DNA from: DAIOEK01 sp963721445
GTDB lineage: Bacteria > Chloroflexota > Anaerolineae > Anaerolineales > Anaerolineaceae
DNA: 64,000 nt
Assembly (NCBI GenBank): GCA_963721445.1
Contig: CAVRIZ010000008.1
Coordinates: forward strand, 186,001 to 250,000
Reading direction: 5' to 3'
Shown here: positions 25,147-34,592 of the stretch, in pieces
How the letters are laid out: each line of letters begins with the position of its first letter
How positions within the stretch are numbered: position 1 is the stretch's first letter
Program-made: the position numbers and the translations under genes
The notes under the pieces: generated by a model
Told to the model about the DNA's origin: nothing
Seen by the model: the letters and a program-made list of their open reading frames with translations, nothing else
The model's database searches: none

Positions 25147-27921
25147 TTAACCCTTAGTGATCTGTTCGACTACGCTTAGGAATTCATTTTTCTGGATATC
25201 CAGACGCAATATTCGCCTGTTGCGTGCCTGGAGAGATTCGAAATCTCCAAGAGCCTGGGCACGCTCCAATACACCAAAAGTGGTTTCGCCTGTCGCCAGA
25301 TCTTTTGTTGGCTTCGCGGTGATCTGGATAAATAAACCTGTATTTGCCCCACCTTTGTGAATTTGTCCAGTCGAATGTAAAAATCGCGGACCAAATCCTC
25401 GCGTGGTGGCAAGGCGAGTATTCTTTTGCAGGTAAATTCTCAACAAACCGATCGCTTTGGAGACAGCCGGATCATAAGGGAGGTATGCGTTGATGGCGAA
25501 GTAGTCATTCTTCTGGGCTGATGCAATAAAGCGGTTCATCACCTCTTTTATAGTTGTCGCACCCGTCAGGTGAATGTTGCCCGAGGTAAATGCCTGGATC
25601 TTTTCCGTAACCCAGTCAGGTTTTGGTTCGTCAAATTTGCCCGATAGCGCATACCCTTCCATCTTCTGAACTGTTCTGGTCTTATTGTCCTGCACATCCG
25701 GCTGATCGAATGCGTTAACACGTATTACGGAAGATGCAACAGCGATGGCAACTTCCCATTTATAGAATTCACCGGCAAAATTATATACATCTGAGATCGT
25801 GTAAACGAGAGCAGGAAAATTATATTTCTGGAGTCTTGCGATGAAAGTGTCGTACTTGCCAGTTCTTCTCAGGTACACAAAAACGCGGTCTTCACCGTAA
25901 TACTGGTTTGCCAGGGGTTTTTCACGAACGATCGGGACAATGCCGCGACCTTGTTTCCCGCTACTCTCGGCTATGAGTTGTTCCAGCCAATCGGCGAAGG
26001 ATTCATCACCAGGATCGCAAAGGATCGTTAACTTATCTTTTCTGCCTAAACCTGCCTGCCCCAGTAAGGCGCCTAACACCAAACCAGGATTTGCTTCCGC
26101 TGGTACGGATGGCTTGCAGAGGAGATGCATCTTCTCTGCCTGGTCGATGATTTTTTCCAGGTCTATACCAATCAAACCTGCAGGCAAAAGACCAAAAATG
26201 GATAAGGCAGAATACCTTCCACCCACGGTAGGGTCCGCCAAAAATATCCGTCTAAAATTCCGAGCTAGAGCGGTTTTTTCCATTGATGTGCTTGGATCGG
26301 TGATGGCGACAAAATGAGAGCCGGTATTGACGCCACATTTCTTTTTTGTCCATTTCCAAAAATAATCCAGAAACGCATTTACTTCGACAGTTCCACCCGA
26401 TTTGCTGGCAACGAGGAAGAGTGTAGTTTCAGGTTTAATTTTGTGAGTTATCTTCCTCACCTGGTCTGGATCTGTTAAATCGACGATGAGCAGCTGTAAT
26501 TGGTTCTGGCTTCTGAATACCTGGCTATACAACTCTGGAGCTAGCGATGACCCTCCCATCCCTAGAAGGACAATTGATTTGTATCCTTCTGTAAGGATTT
26601 GATCGCGGAATTTATAGATCTCAGGGATCCATTGGCGGGACGTTTGAGGTAAGAATAACCAACCAAGCCGCTTTTTGATCTCGATTTGCTCAAAAGGGTC
26701 GTCGCTCCACAAGGATGGATCCTGCTCGTACATCCGCTCGATAAAGCGCTCGTCCCGTAAAAGGTTGACCCTCGCCTGAGTTTCGAGGTTTAGAACGCCG
26801 GATTGCTTGAGAAACTCCACTTTTCGTTTTTCAATTGATTCAAGACAGGTGTTATAGGCATCTGAGAATGATTTGACGCCTTCTTCTTCCAATTCCCGAG
26901 TCACTTTTTCCATGGATATTCCGATACGCATAAGACGTTCGGGTATCTGTTTGGCTGATCTAATATTTCGCGAAATGCGATCTTGAATTTCCGCATGATC
27001 GAGAAGCGCCAACAATGTTTGGGGTGGTACAGTATTGACTGTATACGCACCTATTAACTCTTCCACATAGATCACATCCCGATAGTTGGGATTCTTTGTG
27101 CTGGTTGAAGCCCATAATGGACGCTGAAATCGGGCGCCTTTTTTCTCAAGCGCCCCAAATCTCCTGGATTTTCTATGGGCGAGATATATCTGATACGCAA
27201 GCCGGGCATTTGCAATCGCCGCCTTGCCCAGTAATGCTGAACATTCTTCAACCTGGTTATTGTTTTGGATCAAATCGGTGAGATATTGATCCACTTTTGT
27301 GTCCACTCTGGATACGAAGAAGGATGCTACGGAAGCAAGTTTATCAATCGCGAATCCCTTTTCGACCCTTATTTCGAGACCAGATAAGAAAGCATCGATG
27401 ACTTCTTCATATCTCTGCAATGAAAAAATCAGCGTTACGTTGACGTTAATTCCATCTGCCAGAGCAGCCGTTATCGCTGGCAATCCTTCTTTCGTGGCAG
27501 GGATCTTGACCATAATATTCGGCCGATCGACCATATTCCAAAGGCGTTTTGCTTCTTCAATGGTTCGTTCGGAATCCCGTGCGAATAATGGGTTAACCTC
27601 GATACTTACATATCCATCCAACCCATTCGTCTTGGTATAAAGTTTCGCAAAGAGATCGGCTGCCATCTGGATATCTTCTCTTGATAACTGATCCAATATC
27701 TGTGTAGATGACAATCCAGACCAGGTCATTGTTTGAATGGCAGCATCATAATCGTTGGATTTACTGATGGCATTATTAAAGATGGTCGGATTGGATGTTA
27801 CACCATAAATCTTACCATCTTTGATCCATTGACCCATCTCTCCAGATAGAAGCAACTTTCGCTGAATATTATCGTACCAAATGGATTGCCCCTGAGAGAA
27901 AAGTTGGATACTTCTATTCAT
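25147..27921 (-). CDS. Bifunctional transaldolase / glucose-6-phosphate isomerase
   Basis: A 924-residue fusion. Residues about 1-370 are transaldolase (NPTIFNNAISKS, ADLFAKLY, NIMVKIPATKEGLPAI with the Schiff-base Lys, AYTVNTVPPQTL). Residues about 395-924 are phosphoglucose isomerase (VLLGMGGSSLAPEL, LFLVASKSGGTVEVNAF, DPTVGGRYSALS, RFLHSTGQIHKGGANTG). It links the non-oxidative pentose phosphate pathway to glycolysis in one polypeptide. Such Tal-Pgi fusions are known in Chloroflexota, cyanobacteria and some others. It is the last gene of an operon with tkt and rpiB, 3 bases after rpiB. Confidence 0.95.
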   Translation of the reverse strand: MNRSIQLFSQGQSIWYDNIQRKLLLSGEMGQWIKDGKIYGVTSNPTIFNNAISKSNDYDAAIQTMTWSGLSSTQILDQLSREDIQMAADLFAKLYTKTNGLDGYVSIEVNPLFARDSERTIEEAKRLWNMVDRPNIMVKIPATKEGLPAITAALADGINVNVTLIFSLQRYEEVIDAFLSGLEIRVEKGFAIDKLASVASFFVSRVDTKVDQYLTDLIQNNNQVEECSALLGKAAIANARLAYQIYLAHRKSRRFGALEKKGARFQRPLWASTSTKNPNYRDVIYVEELIGAYTVNTVPPQTLLALLDHAEIQDRISRNIRSAKQIPERLMRIGISMEKVTRELEEEGVKSFSDAYNTCLESIEKRKVEFLKQSGVLNLETQARVNLLRDERFIERMYEQDPSLWSDDPFEQIEIKKRLGWLFLPQTSRQWIPEIYKFRDQILTEGYKSIVLLGMGGSSLAPELYSQVFRSQNQLQLLIVDLTDPDQVRKITHKIKPETTLFLVASKSGGTVEVNAFLDYFWKWTKKKCGVNTGSHFVAITDPSTSMEKTALARNFRRIFLADPTVGGRYSALSIFGLLPAGLIGIDLEKIIDQAEKMHLLCKPSVPAEANPGLVLGALLGQAGLGRKDKLTILCDPGDESFADWLEQLIAESSGKQGRGIVPIVREKPLANQYYGEDRVFVYLRRTGKYDTFIARLQKYNFPALVYTISDVYNFAGEFYKWEVAIAVASSVIRVNAFDQPDVQDNKTRTVQKMEGYALSGKFDEPKPDWVTEKIQAFTSGNIHLTGATTIKEVMNRFIASAQKNDYFAINAYLPYDPAVSKAIGLLRIYLQKNTRLATTRGFGPRFLHSTGQIHKGGANTGLFIQITAKPTKDLATGETTFGVLERAQALGDFESLQARNRRILRLDIQKNEFLSVVEQITKG

Positions 27922-27924
27922 ATT

Positions 27925-28380
27925 TCACCTGCTGGAGTGGGAAGATTCAATACTTTTTATTTTATTAATTCTGTTCAGATATCGTGCTTCGTTATCTTGT
28001 CTGGCTCGTAAAAATGCAGCGATGATCTCTCTGGCCAATTCAATTCCTATAATCTTTCCACCAAGGCAGAGGACATTCATTCCATCGTGCTCAACGCCCT
28101 GATGAGCTGAATAAACATCATGGCATACGGATGCATATACGCCTTTTACCTTATTCGCTGCTATGCAAACCCCAATTCCAGATCCGCAGAGAGCGATTCC
28201 CCTATCTGCTTCGCCGGAATGCACGGCGTCGGCTACTTTTTTTGCAAAATCCGGAAAATCAACACTCTCTTCTGAAAATGTCCCGAAGTCGAGGATTTCA
28301 TGACCTTCAGCTGTGATCGTTTTTATTACAGTCTCTTTAAGTGAATATCCTGCGTGGTCTGTGCCAATGGCTATGCGCAT
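27925..28380 (-). CDS. rpiB: Ribose-5-phosphate isomerase B
   Basis: Interconverts ribose-5-phosphate and ribulose-5-phosphate. Seen are RIAIGTDHAGYSLKE at the start, the phosphate-binding and catalytic Cys loop LCGSGIGVCIAANKVKGVYA, and NVLCLGGKIIG. 151 residues, as expected for RpiB/LacAB. Placed between tkt and tal-pgi with 1- and 3-base gaps, which fixes its pathway. Confidence 0.95.
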   Translation of the reverse strand: MRIAIGTDHAGYSLKETVIKTITAEGHEILDFGTFSEESVDFPDFAKKVADAVHSGEADRGIALCGSGIGVCIAANKVKGVYASVCHDVYSAHQGVEHDGMNVLCLGGKIIGIELAREIIAAFLRARQDNEARYLNRINKIKSIESSHSSR

Positions 28381-28381
28381 A

Positions 28382-30397
28382 TTAGTCTGCCCTTTTCACC
28401 ATCTTACGACTTTCTTCCACAATTCTCGCTGTTGTAATTCCCAGATGCTGATATATCTCTTTATATGGTGAGGACGCCCCATAGCGATCCAATCCGATCG
28501 CCAAACCCTGATCACCAACCCATTCTTTCCAGCCGAGTGTAGTCCCTGCCTCAACTGCAATACGACATGGGATGTTTGCCGGAAGGACAGATCGCTTATA
28601 TTCCTCGTCTTGCGCGCGGAATAATTCCCAACTTGGGAATGAAACCAATCTTACGCAATACCCATCTTTTGCCAGGATTTCCCCAGCTTCCACAATCAAA
28701 CTAACCTCGGATCCTGATGCCATCAAGATCAGGTCAGGTTTTCCAACACCGAGATCAGCCAGAATGTAAGCACCTAACCTCAGGTTGTCTTCCCTGGAAA
28801 AGATCGTCCGATCCAAAGTTGGAACAGCCTGACGGGTTAGTATGAGTGCAGTCGGTCCGTTGTCGCGTTCTATCGCCAATTGCCAGGCGATCCTGGTCTC
28901 ATTTGCGTCTGCTGGTCGAATGGTTACCAGTTTGGGGATGGCTCTTAAAGCCAGTAATTGCTCAACCGGTTGATGGGTCGGACCATCTTCACCCAGCCCA
29001 ATGCTATCGTGGGTGAACACCCAGATGCTCTTCAATTCGGAAATCGCAGATAATCGGATCGCCGGGCGCATGTAATCAGAAAATACTAAGAAAGTAGCAC
29101 CATACGGTTTTACCCCGCCATGATAGGCCATCCCGTTGACAACACCCCCCATTCCATGCTCGCGAACACCAAAATGGAAGTTGCGTCCTTCAGGCGTGGT
29201 TTTTTGAAAATCTGGTGAACCTTGCAACCAGGTGTTATTAGACGGAGCCAGGTCCGCCGATCCGCCAATCACCTCAGGAAGGTGAGCCGCTATGGCATTC
29301 AAAACTTTGCCGGATGCGGCGCGGGTGGCCATACCTTTTTGGTCTGAAGGAAACACAGGCAGGTCTTTATCCCAATCCTGTGTCAGTTGTCCGCGTAATC
29401 TCCGGGATATTTCAGCTCCAAGATCTGGATATGTGGCAGAATATGTATCAACTAATTTATTCCATTCCACTTCCAAATCTGACCCTCGGTTGACGGCCGT
29501 CCGATACAGTAATAACACATCGTCGGGGATTAAAAATTTCGGTTCGAGTGGCCAGCCAAGTTTCAGCTTGGCGCCATCCAATTCTTCTTCACCCGGAGGT
29601 TCTCCGTGAGCTTTGCTGGTATCTTGACGGGTGGGCAATCCAAATCCGATATGGGTCCGACAAATAATCATACTTGGGCGCGGATCCACCTTCGCTTTTT
29701 CTATCGCAGAATCTATTTCAGCGACGTTGTTTCCATCTGCTACATACAGGACCTGCCAACCATATGCTTCAAACCGCTTTCCTCTATCTTCTGTAAAGGC
29801 AAGTTCTGTAGGTCCGTCAATCGTAATATGGTTATCATCATAGAAATAGATCAATTTTCCAAGCTGGAGATGCCCAGCCAGGGAAGCAGCTTCAGATGAT
29901 ATTCCTTCCATCAGGTCACCATCCGTTACGATCGCGTATGTATAATGGTCAACTACAGGGTATCCATCGCGGTTGTATACAGAAGAAAGATGTGATTCAG
30001 TGATCGCCATACCAACCCCATTGGCGAATCCCTGTCCAAGTGGACCTGTGGTCGTTTCCACCCCTGGAGTAAGCCCATACTCTGGATGACCAGGTGTGAG
30101 ACTTCCCCACTGGCGAAATTGTTTCAATTCATCGAGGGAAAGTGCGTAACCGGTGAGATGCAGGAGGGAATACAACAACATCGATCCGTGCCCACCTGAT
30201 AAGATAAACCGGTCTCGATTCGCCCATTTTGGGTTGGACGGATTGTGCCTGAGATGTTTCGTCCAAATAGTAAATGCAATTGCAGCTGTTCCCATGGGAA
30301 GACCGGGGTGACCTGAATTTGCCTTTTGAACCCCATCGGCCGACAGAAATCGTATAGTGTTGATTGCTTTTTCCTGCATCGGTGTATTGTCTGCCAT
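28382..30397 (-). CDS. tkt: Transketolase
   Basis: Thiamine-diphosphate enzyme moving two-carbon units in the pentose phosphate pathway. Motifs: SGHPGLPMGTA, LSGGHGSMLLYSLLHLTGY, TTGPLGQGFANGVGMA, the ThDP site VTDGDLMEGISSEAASLAGH, GSADLAPSN, and THDSIGLGEDGPTHQP. The frame opens with GTG at 30472, but ATG 30397 follows GGAGGAG and starts with the family-typical sequence, giving about 671 residues. First gene of tkt-rpiB-tal-pgi. Confidence 0.95.
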   Translation of the reverse strand: MADNTPMQEKAINTIRFLSADGVQKANSGHPGLPMGTAAIAFTIWTKHLRHNPSNPKWANRDRFILSGGHGSMLLYSLLHLTGYALSLDELKQFRQWGSLTPGHPEYGLTPGVETTTGPLGQGFANGVGMAITESHLSSVYNRDGYPVVDHYTYAIVTDGDLMEGISSEAASLAGHLQLGKLIYFYDDNHITIDGPTELAFTEDRGKRFEAYGWQVLYVADGNNVAEIDSAIEKAKVDPRPSMIICRTHIGFGLPTRQDTSKAHGEPPGEEELDGAKLKLGWPLEPKFLIPDDVLLLYRTAVNRGSDLEVEWNKLVDTYSATYPDLGAEISRRLRGQLTQDWDKDLPVFPSDQKGMATRAASGKVLNAIAAHLPEVIGGSADLAPSNNTWLQGSPDFQKTTPEGRNFHFGVREHGMGGVVNGMAYHGGVKPYGATFLVFSDYMRPAIRLSAISELKSIWVFTHDSIGLGEDGPTHQPVEQLLALRAIPKLVTIRPADANETRIAWQLAIERDNGPTALILTRQAVPTLDRTIFSREDNLRLGAYILADLGVGKPDLILMASGSEVSLIVEAGEILAKDGYCVRLVSFPSWELFRAQDEEYKRSVLPANIPCRIAVEAGTTLGWKEWVGDQGLAIGLDRYGASSPYKEIYQHLGITTARIVEESRKMVKRAD

Positions 30398-30537
30398 TAT
30401 CTCCTCCTCGACACGCATAATAAAATTGTACCATGCAATACTCGTGAGGGAGTTTGTAACTGAAGCATCCACCCCATAAATACTGAGGCGGATGCACTTA
30501 AATTGGTGGTAACAAATGGTAGTAAGAAAGAATGTGT

Positions 30538-30744
30538 CTACATCTCGGGCGGATAATTAATTTCAGTGAGTAACTCGATTATCCCATCTTTTGTTGCAGG
30601 GTTATCAAACGTTACTGTCACTTGTTTTTGTTGAAGATCTCCTTCAACCTCTTTGACGCCATCCAATTCAGAAACTTCGGACTTGATGGTGTGAACGCAG
30701 TGGTTACAGTTGATATTCGGAATAGTAAATGAAACGGTTGTCAT
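30538..30744 (-). CDS. Heavy-metal-associated (HMA) domain protein, CopZ-like
   Basis: A single HMA ferredoxin-like fold of 68 residues with the metal-binding INCNHCVHTI (C-x-x-C). Proteins of this type ferry Cu(I) or another soft metal to P-type ATPases or regulators. ATG 30744 follows GAGGTGACC; the frame extends further upstream but without a better start. No P-type ATPase is in the window, so the partner is unknown. Confidence 0.85.
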   Translation of the reverse strand: MTTVSFTIPNINCNHCVHTIKSEVSELDGVKEVEGDLQQKQVTVTFDNPATKDGIIELLTEINYPPEM

Positions 30745-30822
30745 GGTCACCTCACAATAATTTGATCTATAGATTGGATGCAATGTCCTAGTATAAGTGA
30801 CATTCGATAATATTTCATCAGC

Positions 30823-30851
30823 TTGACAGGTGACTTGTTCAAATCTACACT
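30823..30851 (+). promoter_or_regulatory. Promoter of the folate/pterin gene cluster
   Basis: TTGACA (30823-30828) and TACACT (30846-30851) with a 17-base spacer, 27 bases before the start of the reductase gene, which has GAGAGGAAA as ribosome binding site. Confidence 0.7.
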
Positions 30852-30878
30852 ACATACAGGATATCCAGAGAGGAAACT

Positions 30879-31631
30879 ATGACATCAAAGGGATTTTTTG
30901 CCAGTAAACCATTGGACGGTAAAACTGTTTTCATCACCGGTGCAGCCAGAAGGATAGGGAGAAGTCTGGCTTTGACAGTCGCCCATGCCGGCGCCAATGT
31001 CATACTCCACCACGGTCACTCTCCCAAATTAGCTACACAAACCCAAACAGAAATAAAAGCATTGGGAAGAGAAGCTTATATCATTCAATCTGATTTGTGC
31101 GATTTGAATCAATCTTCCGAATTGATGTATCGAGCCAACGCGTATGGGCCTATCCATGCGCTGATCAATAACGCCGCGATTTTTGACCCAATTAACATGC
31201 TCGAAACCACTCTGGATGAATGGCAAAAACACCTCAATACCAATCTCACTTCTCCATTTTTACTCTGTCAGGCTTTCGCGAAAGAATTGCCTGAAGATGA
31301 AAAAGGTAAGATCGTCAATATTTTGGACTGGCGTTCTCTCAGACCTGGACCGGACCATTTCCCGTATTCAGTAACGAAATCTGCACTGGCGGGAATGACA
31401 AAATCGATGGCGATCCAACTCGCTCCGCGAATCCAGGTCAACGGATTAGCTCTTGGTGCAATCCTTCCTCCCGCGGATCAATCCACAGGGAACGAGATCA
31501 TCGCGAATATCCCAGCCCAACGGTGGGCAACTCTGGAAGAGGTTGGGCAAGCGTTATTATTTCTTCTCTCCGGACCAGAATATATTACCGGTGAGATCAT
31601 TCACATTGATGGTGGTCGGCATCTTATTTAA
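30879..31631 (+). CDS. Short-chain dehydrogenase, pteridine reductase (FolM-like)
   Basis: 250-residue SDR. The cofactor loop TGAARRIGRSLALTVAHAG has the A-x-R-I-G pattern typical of pteridine reductases, NNAAIFDP is the structural NNAG equivalent, and the catalytic pair is in YSVTKSALAGMTK. DWRSLRPGPDHFPY also matches the PTR1/FolM group. Members reduce dihydrobiopterin/dihydrofolate or dihydromonapterin. The next genes are folB and folK and folE lies opposite, so a role in pterin or folate reduction is favoured over fatty acid synthesis. Exact substrate is inference. Confidence 0.84.
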   Translation: MTSKGFFASKPLDGKTVFITGAARRIGRSLALTVAHAGANVILHHGHSPKLATQTQTEIKALGREAYIIQSDLCDLNQSSELMYRANAYGPIHALINNAAIFDPINMLETTLDEWQKHLNTNLTSPFLLCQAFAKELPEDEKGKIVNILDWRSLRPGPDHFPYSVTKSALAGMTKSMAIQLAPRIQVNGLALGAILPPADQSTGNEIIANIPAQRWATLEEVGQALLFLLSGPEYITGEIIHIDGGRHLI

Positions 31632-31645
31632 ATATTGGAGTACAC

Positions 31646-32005
31646 ATGGATCGAATTCTAATAAAAGATATCTTGGCGCGTGGAGTGATCGGTGTAAATG
31701 ATACTGAAAGGCTTCATCCTCAGGATATTCTGGTAAATATCATCGTATTCGCAGACACTACAATAGCGGGCAAGTCCGATGATATTGAAGATAGTGTAAA
31801 CTACCGGACGATCACAAAAAAAACCATTTCAATTGCCGAATCTGCGCAACGGTTCACGGTAGAAGCACTCGCAGAAGATATTGCATTATTTGTTCTGTCT
31901 TTGCCAAAAGTTAAAGGAGTACAAGTACGGGTAGAAAAACCAGGTGCAGTGCGATTTGCAAGGTCGGTTGGAGTGGAAATCGAGAGATGGAAGGATGGAT
32001 CGTAA
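31646..32005 (+). CDS. folB: Dihydroneopterin aldolase
   Basis: Cleaves 7,8-dihydroneopterin to 6-hydroxymethyl-dihydropterin and glycolaldehyde in folate synthesis. 119 residues with RILIKDILARGVIGVNDTER at the start, DSVNYRTITKKTI, FTVEALAEDIA with the conserved Glu, and VRVEKPGAVRFARSVGVEI. Starts 14 bases after the reductase gene and overlaps folK by 11 bases. Confidence 0.93.
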   Translation: MDRILIKDILARGVIGVNDTERLHPQDILVNIIVFADTTIAGKSDDIEDSVNYRTITKKTISIAESAQRFTVEALAEDIALFVLSLPKVKGVQVRVEKPGAVRFARSVGVEIERWKDGS

Positions 32006-32471
32006 CGTCGTTCTATTATTAGGTTCCAATATTCAACCCGAAGATAATATTACCCGGGCAGTTCAAATGATCAAACGAAAATATCCGATCCTTTCGATGT
32101 CCTCTGTCTGGGTGACTCACCCAGAGGGTGGCGGCGGGGAAGATTACCACAATCTGGCAGTAGAGATTCAAACCGATCAATCCATTGATAACCTGAAAAA
32201 TCATACATTGCGTGGTATAGAGACGAAACTGGGAAGAATACGCAGTGATGATAAAAACGCACCTCGTACAATGGATATTGATATCATTCTGGATAATGAC
32301 CAAATCTTGGATGAAAAGTTGTGGATGTATGGGTTTATCGCAATACCAGTCTCCCAAATCAGACCAAAATTATCGAATCCAGTAGATGGAGAAACCTTAC
32401 AGGGATTCGCGCAGAAACAAAAAAGGACAAGTTGGACGATTGAACTCCCTGCTTATCCTTTTATTAATTAA
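31995..32471 (+). CDS. folK: 6-hydroxymethyl-7,8-dihydropterin pyrophosphokinase
   Basis: Transfers pyrophosphate from ATP to hydroxymethyl-dihydropterin. Seen: VLLLGSNIQPEDN, SSVWVTHPEGGG, GRIRSDDKNAPRTMDIDIIL with the metal-binding Asp pair. Start at ATG 31995, preceded by GGAAGG; an upstream in-frame ATG at 31944 would lie deep inside folB. 158 residues, normal length. Confidence 0.93.
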   Translation: MDRNVVLLLGSNIQPEDNITRAVQMIKRKYPILSMSSVWVTHPEGGGGEDYHNLAVEIQTDQSIDNLKNHTLRGIETKLGRIRSDDKNAPRTMDIDIILDNDQILDEKLWMYGFIAIPVSQIRPKLSNPVDGETLQGFAQKQKRTSWTIELPAYPFIN

Positions 32472-32481
32472 TGGTACTTTC

Positions 32482-33117
32482 TTAGATATGAAGAGGTTCT
32501 GATCCTCTCGAAATATTATCCAGAAATTCCATACGGGTAGCCATGTTGGTTCGAAAATAACCATGGACAGCGGATGTGGTCATTCTCGCATCATGTTTCT
32601 TTACACCACGCATCATAGAACACAAATGAAACGCTTCCATTACAACAGCAACGCCTTTGGGGTGTAACAATTCATTCAAAAAATCAGCTACCTGGCTGGT
32701 CATTCTCTCTTGAACTTGCAATCTCCGGGCAAACATATCCACAATTCGCGGAATTTTGGACAACCCAATGACTTTTCCATCCGGCACATAGGCTACATGC
32801 GCCCTTCCGATGAACGGCAACATGTGATGCTCACATAGAGAATAAAATTCTATATCACGAACAATAACCAACTGATCATACTCAACGTCGAATAGGGCGT
32901 CATTTACCATGGCGATAGGATCGGTTCGGTATCCGCTTAATAATTCCTCATACATTCGCGCTACTCGTTCTGGTGTTCTTTTCAATCCATCCCTGTCAGG
33001 ATTTTCCCCCACAGCCGTAAGCATCTGAAGAATCGATTTCTGCAACTCGTCCCGTTTGATACCGTCGTCGTCTATCAGTGCTGCCGCTTTATATACCTGA
33101 GAATTTTTTTGTTCCAC
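32482..33117 (-). CDS. folE: GTP cyclohydrolase I, type FolE1
   Basis: Forms dihydroneopterin triphosphate from GTP, first step of folate synthesis. Zn ligands are in SLCEHHMLPF and HLCSMMRGV; also KVIGLSKIPRIVDMFARRLQ, LTSQVAD-type helix (MTSQVADFLNELL) and SAVHGYF. The frame opens at 33138, but GAGGAG sits 5-6 bases before GTG 33117, so that start is preferred. Converges with folK, completing a compact folate locus. Confidence 0.93.
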   Translation of the reverse strand: MEQKNSQVYKAAALIDDDGIKRDELQKSILQMLTAVGENPDRDGLKRTPERVARMYEELLSGYRTDPIAMVNDALFDVEYDQLVIVRDIEFYSLCEHHMLPFIGRAHVAYVPDGKVIGLSKIPRIVDMFARRLQVQERMTSQVADFLNELLHPKGVAVVMEAFHLCSMMRGVKKHDARMTTSAVHGYFRTNMATRMEFLDNISRGSEPLHI

Positions 33118-33136
33118 AGGAACTCCTCTCATATTC

Positions 33137-33162
33137 AAGGGCTGTCAGGATTGACAGCCCTT
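33137..33162. terminator. Inverted repeat between hpf and folE
   Basis: Perfect 11-bp arms AAGGGCTGTCA / TGACAGCCCTT with loop GGAT. The T-rich tail is on the plus strand side (ATTTTG); on the minus strand only a short T pair follows. It may act as a weak terminator after hpf. Confidence 0.5.
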
Positions 33163-33217
33163 ATTTTGCCCACATCAACGATAATTATCCTAAAGGCTTG
33201 ATAGCAGTGGTTTACGT

Positions 33218-33778
33218 TCAAGCGATCTCGGGAATGATTACTCCGTATGAGCCATCGCGTCTTCGATACAATACATTAATTGAGTTATTGTCCACATTAT
33301 AGAAGACAAAGAAATCTTCATGACCAAGTAGATTCATTTGCTCAAGAGCTTCCATCTCATCCATTGGTACCAGGTGGAAGGTTTTTCGTTTGACAACAAT
33401 CGGAGATTCGTTTTCATCCATTACCACTGGTTCAGGTGAGACCTCTGCTGAAGATTTTCCATCACCTCTTCCTTTGGCCCGTTTCCCTTTGTATCGTTCG
33501 ATCTGCCGTTGCATCTTGTCCATTGAAGAATCAAAAGCGGCGAAAAGGTCATCGGCTCTCTCCTCAGTTCGAAGAATAAATCCTCGCCCGCGGAGAGTAA
33601 TCTGTGATACATGCCGATCAGAAGCGCTTCTGGCAGACTTACTGTGTCCCAGATCAATCCTTACATCATCCAGGTCGGCAAGCAATCGTTCAAACTTTAC
33701 TACTTTCTTTTGTACATATTCTTCAATCCGATCCGTGACTTCCATGTTCTTTCCAATAATATCAATTTTTGCTACCAT
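33218..33778 (-). CDS. hpf: Long-form ribosome hibernation promoting factor
   Basis: Promotes 100S ribosome dimers in stationary phase. Residues 1-95 form the S30AE/YfiA fold (VTDRIEEYVQKKVVKFERLL, ITLRGRGFILRTEERADDLFAAFDSSMDKMQRQIERYKGK), a charged linker follows, and residues about 125-186 form the dimerisation domain (VVKRKTFHLVPMDEMEALEQMNLLGHEDFFVFYN, NVLYRRRDGSYGVIIP). GGAGG precedes the ATG. Length 186 matches the long form. Confidence 0.95.
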   Translation of the reverse strand: MVAKIDIIGKNMEVTDRIEEYVQKKVVKFERLLADLDDVRIDLGHSKSARSASDRHVSQITLRGRGFILRTEERADDLFAAFDSSMDKMQRQIERYKGKRAKGRGDGKSSAEVSPEPVVMDENESPIVVKRKTFHLVPMDEMEALEQMNLLGHEDFFVFYNVDNNSINVLYRRRDGSYGVIIPEIA

Positions 33779-33846
33779 CGGATCCTCCTAAGGAATTGAG
33801 ATATTTCTATTTTCGCCCAATTGTCGGAATTTTTCAAGCTGACATA

Positions 33847-34560
33847 TCACCTAGAACGGCTCTCGCCAAAGAGAACTCCGTAAACCTCCTTTACTCCTGA
33901 ATTTTTTAAGGCCCGAGCGCATTCATTGATCGTCGAACCGGTAGTGATAACATCATCAATGAGTAGGACATTTTTGTCCTTCCACCGTGAATTGGTTGTG
34001 ATAAACGCATCCTTCAAATTGTCAGCGCGTTTTTCCTGGTTAAGGTGAACCTGACTTTCGGTATTTTTGGTTCTCTTGACTGAACGTGTATCAATTGGAA
34101 TACGAAGTTCCAACGCCACTGGATAACCAAGTAAAAACGTCTGGTTATACCCTCGTTCTTTCATCCTCGCTTTACTCAACGGGATTGGAATTACACCATC
34201 CAAGTTCCACCCAGTCTGATTGACCAACTCGGTTAGAGAATGGGAAAATACTGTCCCTAGTGATAAATTATTTTGGTACTTCAACGAATGAATGGCTTCT
34301 TTTACGCTCCCGGAATAGACAGCCCATGAACGGATCCCGCTAAATTGTGGATCATATTTGTTACAACCCGGGCAGGTCTGATCATCCCTCCGAGGGTAGC
34401 CACATAGGTCGCAGATCTTACCGGATATTTTTTCTACAGATTTTTGACAGGTGTTGCACCATGTTGTTCCTGGCTCACCGCATCCACCGCAGATGGGAGG
34501 GTAAATCCAATCGAGGGATTGCCAGAATAAATGGTATGCAAATTCGGCGGGTCGAACCAT
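33847..34560 (-). CDS. comF: ComF-family phosphoribosyltransferase-like protein
   Basis: 237 residues with an N-terminal Zn ribbon pair (CGGCGEPGTTWCNTC, CDLCGYPRRDDQTCPGC) and a type I PRTase domain with the PRPP loop VLLIDDVITTGSTI. ComF proteins take part in DNA uptake in competent Firmicutes; in other bacteria (GntX) the role is uncertain. It lies 32 bases after tadC, so it may be expressed with the Tad locus, which suits a link with type II/IV-like surface machinery, though this is inference. Confidence 0.9.
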   Translation of the reverse strand: MVRPAEFAYHLFWQSLDWIYPPICGGCGEPGTTWCNTCQKSVEKISGKICDLCGYPRRDDQTCPGCNKYDPQFSGIRSWAVYSGSVKEAIHSLKYQNNLSLGTVFSHSLTELVNQTGWNLDGVIPIPLSKARMKERGYNQTFLLGYPVALELRIPIDTRSVKRTKNTESQVHLNQEKRADNLKDAFITTNSRWKDKNVLLIDDVITTGSTINECARALKNSGVKEVYGVLFGESRSR

Positions 34561-34592
34561 TCGCCCACCTTTCTCTCACTAAGTTTGTATTT

